From Candidatus Hodarchaeota archaeon (GTDB lineage Archaea; Asgardarchaeota; Heimdallarchaeia; Hodarchaeales; Hodarchaeaceae): a stretch of 5,260 nucleotides of DNA. Below are positions 1 to 5,187 of this stretch, in pieces; within the stretch, counting starts at the first letter, position 1; the number at the start of each line of letters is the position of its first letter. The position numbers were made by a program, and so were the translations under genes. Where the stretch lies: contig JAEOSP010000374.1 in NCBI GenBank assembly GCA_016840305.1, forward strand, positions 1-5,260. The letters run 5' to 3'. The notes beneath the pieces are model-generated. The model did no database searches and was not told where the DNA came from. It saw only the letters and a program-made list of their open reading frames with translations.

Positions 1-914
1 TAAACAAAGAGAAAATTGGCAAGAAGATCAGTGATGCGATTTGGCTTTCTCCAAATTGTACTCCCAAGTTTTCTGATGTACCTGATATAGATGTAATTGT
101 ACAACCTGGACCTATTAGCGACGGTGTAGCACCTCATATGATTGACTCCTTCCATTGTTACGATGAATCTGAAATAAAACCAATTGATGTAGCTAATGTA
201 TTAAAAGATGCTAAAGCGGATGTTTTAGTTAATTTTCTTCCTGTAGGAAGTGAAGAAGCTACAAAGATCTATGCCCAAGCATGTCTTGATTCAGGAGTTT
301 CTTTAGCCAATGGAATGCCAACATTCATTGTTTCTGATCCAACAAAAGAGTGGCCAAAAAAATTTGAGGATAAAGGGATCCCTGTTGCTGGTGATGATAT
401 AAAATCTCAACTTGGTGCTACAATATTGCATCGAGTACTTGCTCAATTAATGCTTGATCGAGGAATTGAGGTCCAGAAAACATATCAACTGAATGTTGGT
501 GGTAACACTGATTTTGAGAATATGAAATATGAGTCTCGTTTGAAAACGAAACGTATCAGTAAAACGGAGGCAGTTACCAGTATTTTAACCCATGATGTTC
601 CTACACGTATTGGCCCCTCAGATTATGTTCCATTTCTGAAAGATAGAAAAATTTGCTATTTAATGCTTGATGGGCGTAAATTTGGAGATCAACCACTATC
701 TGTCGAAGTTAAACTGAGTGTTATCGATAGCCCAAATTCCGCTGGTGTGATGATTGATGTAATACGAGCATTAAAAATTGCCAGGGATCGAAAAATTGCT
801 GGACCATTGATAACTATGTCTTCTTATGCATTTAAACATCCACCAGTACAGGTTCCTGATTTTGAGGCTCGGGATAGAGTTGAAGCATTCATTCGTGGAG
901 AACTTGAACGGTAA
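1..914 (+). CDS. Archaeal-type myo-inositol-1-phosphate synthase, 5'-truncated by the window edge
   Basis: Cytosolic NAD-dependent enzyme converting glucose-6-phosphate to 1L-myo-inositol-1-phosphate, the precursor of archaetidylinositol and, in some thermophiles, inositol-phosphate solutes. The frame is open from the left edge (first full codon at 3), so the internal ATG at 138 is not the start. The N-terminal GxGxxG dinucleotide-binding segment lies outside; 303 codons are visible of an expected 360 or so. Family blocks seen: PGPISDGVAPHM just before and over 138; DVLVNFLPVGSEEAT; GDDIKSQLGAT (about 390-422); QLNVGGNTDFENM (from 486); SKTEAV; GPSDYVPFLKDRKICY (612-659); DSPNSAG. The lysines in SKTEAV and LKDRKICY are of the kind used catalytically in this family (family knowledge, not mapped residue by residue). 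No truncation or frameshift at the 3' end. The next gene starts 17 bases downstream, suggesting co-transcription with lipid genes. Assignment is very secure at family level. Confidence 0.95.
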   Translation, partial: NKEKIGKKISDAIWLSPNCTPKFSDVPDIDVIVQPGPISDGVAPHMIDSFHCYDESEIKPIDVANVLKDAKADVLVNFLPVGSEEATKIYAQACLDSGVSLANGMPTFIVSDPTKEWPKKFEDKGIPVAGDDIKSQLGATILHRVLAQLMLDRGIEVQKTYQLNVGGNTDFENMKYESRLKTKRISKTEAVTSILTHDVPTRIGPSDYVPFLKDRKICYLMLDGRKFGDQPLSVEVKLSVIDSPNSAGVMIDVIRALKIARDRKIAGPLITMSSYAFKHPPVQVPDFEARDRVEAFIRGELER

Positions 915-931
915 TTTCGATTAATCAGCTG

Positions 932-1867
932 GTGCTTGCTTTGAAGCTTGTATCCACCCTACATGATATATATGATTTAATAAGGCTCCCACTTTGTCTG
1001 ATGGGTGCTTTAGCGAGTCTTACGGCAGGTTTAATCGTTTTAGTTATTCAGAATCCAGGTGAGAGTCTTTTCACTCTTGTACCGCAAAATTTAGACTTAG
1101 CAATACTTGGATTGGGTATTCCATTCCTAATTATTGGAGCATCGATGGCAATTAATGATTATCATGATTTTGAATCTGATAGAATTAACAAAAGAATGGA
1201 TCGTCCCTTAGTTAGAAATCCTACTCTTAACCCCCAATATGTCCTTTTTGGATCTCTCATAATGATTGCAGTAGGAATCCTTTTTTCAGTGATTTTATTC
1301 TCAGATAATTGCCTCGTGACAATAGGTGTTACATTCTTTAGTTTTTTATCTATATCATATAACTTATGGACAAAGCATAAAGGTATTGTGGGAAATGCAA
1401 CGGTTTCTCTAAGTAATACAGCTCCCTACTTGTTAACATTGATTGCTTTGGATGCTAGAGATCCTGACACAATACTTGTTGTGGTCGTAATGGCCATTAT
1501 AACTTTTTGTGGAGTTATTGGGAGAGAATTGGTTAAAGGTATTATGGATATTGAAGGTGATCGTATTACGAATTCTCGTACTTTTGCTGTACAGTTTGGT
1601 CCAAAGCGCGCTGTTCAGGTAGCTTCAATCTTTTTCTTTATTCTGATCTTTCTAATCCCAATACCAATGTTCATTAAATTTCAAGGTAATTTTCTCTATC
1701 TGAGTTTAATGATTATTACAGTCTGCTTGTTATTATATACAGTAGTTATTTTATATCAAGACCCATCAATTGAAACAGGAAAAAAAGCAAGGTCCTATTC
1801 TAGAACAGCAATGTGGATTGGATCTACAGCCTTTTTCGTTGGTGCTTTTACTCTCTCGTTCCTATGA
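932..1867 (+). CDS. UbiA-family prenyltransferase, probable digeranylgeranylglyceryl phosphate (DGGGP) synthase
   Basis: Integral membrane prenyltransferase, about eight or nine hydrophobic segments over 311 residues. The first Asp-rich motif is N75-D76-x2-D79-x3-D83-x2-N86-x3-D90-R91-P92, and the second is R198-E199-x2-K202-x3-D206-x3-D210 followed by RTFAVQFG; both bind Mg2+-prenyl diphosphate in the UbiA fold. The Y143-N144...K148 and G154-N155 block between them is also typical. In archaea the commonest member transfers geranylgeranyl to geranylgeranylglyceryl phosphate, forming the second ether bond of archaeol. That assignment is favoured by the inositol phosphate synthase upstream and the polyprenol-kinase-like gene two genes downstream, but other UbiA substrates (quinone or chlorophyll-type) cannot be excluded. 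The start is GTG 932; TTG 941 is the alternative. An in-frame stop at 905-907 limits extension, and no convincing Shine-Dalgarno site is seen. The N-terminus HDIYDLIRLPLCLMGALA matches the usual first-helix start of the family. Confidence 0.88.
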   Translation: MLALKLVSTLHDIYDLIRLPLCLMGALASLTAGLIVLVIQNPGESLFTLVPQNLDLAILGLGIPFLIIGASMAINDYHDFESDRINKRMDRPLVRNPTLNPQYVLFGSLIMIAVGILFSVILFSDNCLVTIGVTFFSFLSISYNLWTKHKGIVGNATVSLSNTAPYLLTLIALDARDPDTILVVVVMAIITFCGVIGRELVKGIMDIEGDRITNSRTFAVQFGPKRAVQVASIFFFILIFLIPIPMFIKFQGNFLYLSLMIITVCLLLYTVVILYQDPSIETGKKARSYSRTAMWIGSTAFFVGAFTLSFL

Positions 1868-1891
1868 AAATGAAAAAATTAGGTTTTATGC

Positions 1892-3277
1892 ATGTTTGGC
1901 AATCCTAGAAATTTCTGTGAACAAATTGCTGAGGATAGCAATTTAAGAGAAGGCGCAAACGGCGTTTTACGAATTTTAGTTCATCTGTATCGTAATCAGG
2001 ACAATAAAATCACAAATAAGGAATTTTCTCGGATTGTAGGAATTCCTGTCCCTGTAATTTCTGCAGTTCGCGGGGAATTAATGAAATCAGGACTGTTAGA
2101 GACAAAGAACCTTTTTAGTTCTGATGGTAAAATCTGGATCCAAGATCAGTTAATGTTAAAATTTACAAGCGAGTTCTTTTCTGAATTTTCTCCACAGTCT
2201 GAAGATTTATCAAAAAGATATCAAACCTTTTTTAGAAGTGTTATCACTTCTTTAGAAACTCGTCCATCTCCTGAATATAAATATGATCAATCACGTAGCA
2301 ATTATGTTACTGTTATAAAGCGAGCATTATTAATGGCAAGAAATGGGGATGTAGAAGGAAAAAGAATTGTTCTTCTTGGTGATGATGATGGATTGGCAAT
2401 TGCTCTTGCTTTTCTTAATTGTGCACGTGAAATATTTGTTATCGATATAGACCCACGTATTCTGCATTATATTCGTAATTTTGCTGAAGCGAACGATTTT
2501 ACTAAAATACTTCATACTGAGTTATGGGATATTAGAAATGCTTTTCCAAGAGGATGGCTGAATAAGTACAATGTTTTCGAGATGGATCCGCCATATACGG
2601 TGTTTGGCTTTAGACTGTTTTTAGATCGTGCGCTTTCATTAATAAATCCCAGAAACAGTTTTAGTGGTTATATTTCTTTTGGAAATAAATCACCATTCGA
2701 GAAGTGGAGTTGTCAGGAGTACTTAAACAGTAGTGGTCTTGTGATAGAAGAATTCATTCCAAATTTCAATCGTTATAAAGGGGCAACTATTCTCGGAAAT
2801 TCATCAAACTTGTATACTGTCGGTCCAGTTTCTCAAAAATTGCGTAGAACCGATTCACAGAACCAAAAAAGGGCCATCTATACCTTTGACGAAATAAAAA
2901 CCAAAGATCTTCCAACAGTGGGGTATCAAATTATTGCTGAAATGTATGGGGTCAGGAAAGATATTCTAACAGATGCAACACTACTTTCAAAAATTACTAC
3001 TGAAGCATTAGAAAGAAGTAATTTACACACAGAGGAAGTATTTATAAAAGAATACTCTCCTTATGGTCTTTCATTAATCCACATCTTAGTGGAAAGTCAT
3101 TCTCACATACATACTTGGCCTGAACATGATTATATGTCATTGGATCTGTTTGTTTGTGAAGCTGAAGAGAAAGCTGAGAAATTCTTTAGACTCTTGTTAG
3201 AAAAAATACAGCCTATTGATTACCATAAATTTCAATTTTACCGTGGACGACCTCCTGCGCTAAAAAAAGGAAAATGA
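1892..3277 (+). CDS. Fusion: BpsA-like branched-chain polyamine synthase + pyruvoyl S-adenosylmethionine decarboxylase
   Basis: A 461-residue protein with two enzymes of one pathway. Residues 1 to about 330 resemble BpsA (N4-bis(aminopropyl)spermidine synthase, former DUF43): a winged-helix domain (about 22-75), then a Rossmann aminopropyltransferase core with GDDDG (163-167), DIDPR (185-189) and DPPYT (232-236, usually DPPET). Residues about 340-461 form a complete prokaryotic AdoMetDC: GYQIIAEMYG, then YSPYGLSLIHILVESHSHIH and TWPEH. The autocleavage pair is E401/S402 (Ser becomes the pyruvoyl group), with H407 and C422 at the +5 and +20 spacing of the catalytic His and Cys in the T. maritima enzyme. 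Inferred role: the C-terminal domain decarboxylates AdoMet and the N-terminal domain transfers the aminopropyl groups to spermidine. The frame is unbroken with no stop or frameshift at the junction. ATG 1892 is the start, since TAG at 1880-1882 blocks extension. It lies 24 bases after the UbiA gene and 7 before the next. Alternative: the C-terminal domain could be one of the AdoMetDC paralogues that decarboxylate arginine, known in Crenarchaeota. Confidence 0.9.
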   Translation: MFGNPRNFCEQIAEDSNLREGANGVLRILVHLYRNQDNKITNKEFSRIVGIPVPVISAVRGELMKSGLLETKNLFSSDGKIWIQDQLMLKFTSEFFSEFSPQSEDLSKRYQTFFRSVITSLETRPSPEYKYDQSRSNYVTVIKRALLMARNGDVEGKRIVLLGDDDGLAIALAFLNCAREIFVIDIDPRILHYIRNFAEANDFTKILHTELWDIRNAFPRGWLNKYNVFEMDPPYTVFGFRLFLDRALSLINPRNSFSGYISFGNKSPFEKWSCQEYLNSSGLVIEEFIPNFNRYKGATILGNSSNLYTVGPVSQKLRRTDSQNQKRAIYTFDEIKTKDLPTVGYQIIAEMYGVRKDILTDATLLSKITTEALERSNLHTEEVFIKEYSPYGLSLIHILVESHSHIHTWPEHDYMSLDLFVCEAEEKAEKFFRLLLEKIQPIDYHKFQFYRGRPPALKKGK

Positions 3278-3284
3278 TGAGTAT

Positions 3285-3938
3285 ATGTCTGATAAAACCG
3301 AATTTAATTTTCTAAATGAACTCGGTCGAAAAGCGGTACATTTATCTGTTTTGATCATCCCATTTGCATATCACGTACTTCAGATTGACCTGTGGTTCAT
3401 TCAACTTTCATTATTTGGTGTTTTATGCTTCTTCATTCCGATGGAATATTACAGATTAAAAATAAATCCATCAACGTGGTTAAATTTCATTACTAGAGAA
3501 TCCGAGAAGAATTATCCTGCAAATTACCTTCCTTCTACTTTGATATGGCTTCTTGTTCTCTTAGGGGTTGGTAATTTCTATTCAATGATCATAGCAGAAT
3601 TGGCGTTAGTAGCAACTGTATTAGGTGATTCTGCAGCTGCATTGATAGGAAAAGGTTTAGGAAAGCATCGGTTGCCTTATACAACTAGCAAAACAATTGA
3701 AGGGTACATTGGAGGATTATTATCTACGTATGTTATTGGATTAATATTTCTCTTTATAATCGGAGTACAAGGATCTGATTTGTTTATTTTCCCTCTCTTA
3801 CCTACATCTGCAATCGCTATCTTTGATTTTTTTGAGGATTTACCTTTTTGGGCTGCAGATAATCTATTTCATCCCTTGATCACTCTGATTTTCGGTTATA
3901 TTCTTTCTTTACTAAACCTAATTGCGATTTTATCCTGA
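3285..3938 (+). CDS. Dolichol/phytol-kinase-like CTP-dependent membrane kinase (SEC59/VTE5/COG0170 family)
   Basis: A 217-residue polytopic membrane protein of the CTP-using family that contains dolichol kinase, phytol kinase and yeast diacylglycerol kinase; these phosphorylate a membrane lipid alcohol with CTP. Family motifs in order: E12-L-G-R15-K16-x2-H19 at the start of the first helix; G114-D115-SAAALIG-K123-x2-G126; K136-T-I-E139-G140; E184-D-L-P and D192-N193-L-x2-P197 near the C-terminus. Length is normal for the prokaryotic members. Hydrophobic segments fall around 20-50, 85-120, 143-160, 168-182 and 195-216. In an archaeon likely substrates are dolichol, geranylgeraniol or another polyprenol, fitting the UbiA gene in the same unit; this is inference. 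It is not CarS, the CDP-archaeol synthase, which has different motifs. ATG 3285 follows the previous stop by 7 bases; a GG in an A-rich run near 3269 is at best a weak ribosome site. The stop is one base from the convergent gene's stop. Confidence 0.85.
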   Translation: MSDKTEFNFLNELGRKAVHLSVLIIPFAYHVLQIDLWFIQLSLFGVLCFFIPMEYYRLKINPSTWLNFITRESEKNYPANYLPSTLIWLLVLLGVGNFYSMIIAELALVATVLGDSAAALIGKGLGKHRLPYTTSKTIEGYIGGLLSTYVIGLIFLFIIGVQGSDLFIFPLLPTSAIAIFDFFEDLPFWAADNLFHPLITLIFGYILSLLNLIAILS

Positions 3939-3939
3939 A

Positions 3940-4647
3940 CTAGGTTAAAGGTATCATTTTATTTGAATTACATACCGTACAATGCACATTATTAATGAAA
4001 CATTCTTTACAGTATAACGTATGGCATGAAGGATTACCACATTTAACTGTTGCAGGATTTCCGCAAGAGTGACATATTGTTTTCGAGCCGAAAATGTTGT
4101 GAGCCCTATTGAAACGTTTAATCCTAAAATAGATTATAATTAACAGCAAGAAAACAACTAGGACAAATAATGGTAAAAAAATAGGAATATCAAAAGGGGT
4201 TATAGGCACAATAGTTGCATCGATTAGAATTACTTCAAGATATACTTGGTAAGTTAAATCTTGAAGGTACCATGGGTCTGTTGCATTGTTAAATGCTTTA
4301 CCAGAAGAAAACAATATATCGAAGGTCCTAAATGTATCAGCTTTCATACCAAGAATATTTTCCATGAAACCGAAGTTTGGGGGCACAAAAAGATCTGGAA
4401 ATTGTTCATATAATTCTGAGGGAGCATTTGGATCATCAGGATCATGTACCCAAACTGTACCGTTTTGTTGTTCAACTGGATCGCCTGCCCCAATCCAGAG
4501 TGTATAGTTAAGTTTTACTACATCATTAAGCTCAACAATTGTATCAGGAGTAACTTCTAAAGCGCGTACATCAGTGAATATTGCCGGATAATTTTGGAAA
4601 TATAGTCCTAAAAGAATTAAGTAGAGTAAAACGATTTTACGAGTCAT
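3940..4647 (-). CDS. Membrane protein: signal sequence, FKBP-like exported domain, TM helix, C-terminal eight-Cys zinc finger
   Basis: Function not known. From ATG 4647 the product is 235 residues. Order: positively charged N-terminus MTRK then a hydrophobic signal sequence or anchor (about 5-25); an exported domain (about 40-145); a transmembrane helix (about 155-175); a basic stop-transfer stretch FRIKRFNRAH; then a cysteine-rich tail. The exported domain weakly resembles FKBP-type prolyl isomerases: VVKLNYT near the start, ENILGMKADTFRTFDI in the middle, and YQVYLEVILI as the last strand. The usual GxxFD motif is not recognisable, so isomerase activity is doubtful. The tail has C-x2-C-x7-C-x4-C-x4-C-x2-C-x6-C-x2-C, eight ligands in a pattern like cross-brace B-box or RING-type fingers binding two Zn2+. 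Topology predicts FKBP-like part outside, finger in the cytosol. TTG 4665 would add six residues (MTKWFI); ATG is preferred because MTRK directly precedes the hydrophobic run. It converges with the upstream operon (one base apart) and diverges from the gene at 4761. Confidence 0.75.
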   Translation of the reverse strand: MTRKIVLLYLILLGLYFQNYPAIFTDVRALEVTPDTIVELNDVVKLNYTLWIGAGDPVEQQNGTVWVHDPDDPNAPSELYEQFPDLFVPPNFGFMENILGMKADTFRTFDILFSSGKAFNNATDPWYLQDLTYQVYLEVILIDATIVPITPFDIPIFLPLFVLVVFLLLIIIYFRIKRFNRAHNIFGSKTICHSCGNPATVKCGNPSCHTLYCKECFINNVHCTVCNSNKMIPLT

Positions 4648-4760
4648 TATAAACCACTTAGTCAATTATAATAGACTTCTCAGTGTTTTATTATAAATAT
4701 TTACACCAAATAAAAGGAGAAAAATCTTATGCTTCACTGATAAGTGTTTTTTGAGAAGAA
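4648..4760. promoter_or_regulatory. Divergent AT-rich promoter region between the FKBP-like gene and the swivelling-domain gene
   Basis: The region between divergent starts contains one AT-rich core that can act as an archaeal TATA box in both directions: TTATAAATAT at 4691-4700 on plus, TTTATAATA read on minus over 4697-4689. A start about 25 bases downstream would place plus transcripts near 4720 and minus transcripts near 4665, leaving short leaders. A second minus-strand TATA-like stretch, TATTATAATT, lies about 4673-4664. AGGAG at 4715-4719 is too far from ATG 4761 to serve it. Boxes were assigned by eye in AT-rich DNA, so transcription starts are inference. Confidence 0.45.
4675..4745. 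repeat. Inverted repeat, 11-bp arms (10 of 11 matching), flanking the divergent promoter core
   Basis: The left arm ACTTCTCAGTG (4675-4685) and the right arm CACTGATAAGT (4735-4745) are inverted copies with one mismatch, separated by 49 bases that contain the TATA-like core and the AGGAG. Placement on both sides of a shared promoter suggests a paired operator site or a long-stem leader structure. Either is inference, and AT-rich DNA raises the chance of accidental repeats. Confidence 0.4.
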
Positions 4761-5144
4761 ATGGATTCAGAAGGGAGACTAAAATTAAAATTCACCCTTC
4801 AAGGGTACTCTGCAAATAGTTCTCACCGATCAGAAGGGTATGCATTCATTGTTCAGAATCCTGAACAAGCTAGAGAAAGAATGGAGTTATTTTCGAAAGA
4901 TATTCCACGAATCCTAGTTTGCCCATTACTGGATTGGTCTTGGTCGGATATAGCTAATAAAGTTGCTGGAGTTGTAACAGATCATGGAACTAGAGTTTCA
5001 AGAGGGTCAGAAGTTTCTGGTATAGTACAAGTTGCAGCTGTTCTTGGAACAAGGCACGCTACAACGGATATACTAGATGATGATTACATTAAAATTATTT
5101 GTGAGGGTAATGATGCAATAGCTAAGGTTTATTCAAGTAAATAA
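4761..5144 (+). CDS. Stand-alone PEP-utilizer-type swivelling (phosphohistidine) domain lacking the catalytic His
   Basis: A 127-residue soluble protein. Residues about 24-125 match the mobile swivelling domain of PEP synthase, pyruvate phosphate dikinase and enzyme I: EGYAFIVQNPEQ, then IPRILVCPLLDWSW, AGVVTD (69-74), VAAVLGTRHAT (91-101), a DDDYIKIICEG strand-turn and a final AKVYS. The core aligns without gaps to the family consensus TDxGGxxSHAAIVAREL-GIPAVVGT, but the His carrying the phosphate is Arg81 (S80-R81-G82 instead of S-H-A) and the second Gly of GG is Thr77. H75 lies six residues before and is not in the catalytic place. No ATP-grasp or PEP-binding domain is fused or encoded nearby. 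A phosphocarrier role is therefore unlikely; a structural or ligand-binding role is possible but unknown. The start is firm: TGA in frame at 4752-4754, ATG 4761, and only weak GAGAAG upstream. It is probably transcribed alone. Confidence 0.82.
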   Translation: MDSEGRLKLKFTLQGYSANSSHRSEGYAFIVQNPEQARERMELFSKDIPRILVCPLLDWSWSDIANKVAGVVTDHGTRVSRGSEVSGIVQVAAVLGTRHATTDILDDDYIKIICEGNDAIAKVYSSK

Positions 5145-5169
5145 GTATAAATTCTCTCTTGTTAACTGT

Positions 5170-5187
5170 AAGAATAAGTTTATTCTT
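5170..5187. terminator. Perfect 18-base palindrome between convergent genes, possible bidirectional terminator
   Basis: AAGAATAA (5170-5177) and TTATTCTT (5180-5187) are exact inverted copies separated by GT, starting 26 bases after the plus-strand stop and overlapping the minus-strand stop codon (5180-5182). It is followed on plus by the pyrimidine-rich CTTCTTGTTT. The position fits termination for both genes, but the stem is AT-rich and the two-base loop would force the inner pairs open. Archaeal termination depends mainly on T-tracts, which are only modest here. Confidence 0.3.

Noticed and set aside
138..140. ATG 138 as the start of the inositol-1-phosphate synthase
   Set aside because: The reading frame is open to the window edge, and the residues before the ATG (QPGPISDGVAPH) are conserved family sequence.
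1870..1908. Twelve-codon plus-strand ORF starting MKKLGFMHV that overlaps the fusion gene start
   Set aside because: It runs into the next gene in another frame, has no Shine-Dalgarno site, and no protein signal; most likely chance in an AT-rich gap.
2330..2515. Minus-strand open frame of 61 codons inside the fusion gene
   Set aside because: It lies wholly in the BpsA-like coding region opposite the conserved GDDDG and DIDPR motifs, and has a low-complexity Lys/Ser/Ile composition; an antisense shadow.
3915..3946. AACCTA/TAGGTT inverted repeat at the junction of the convergent genes as a terminator
   Set aside because: Only six base pairs with a 20-base loop inside coding ends; too weak to call.
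4286..4507. Plus-strand open frame of 73 codons opposite the FKBP-like gene
   Set aside because: Antisense to the coherent exported domain; no recognisable motif, no ribosome site, Ser/Gly/Cys-rich shadow composition.
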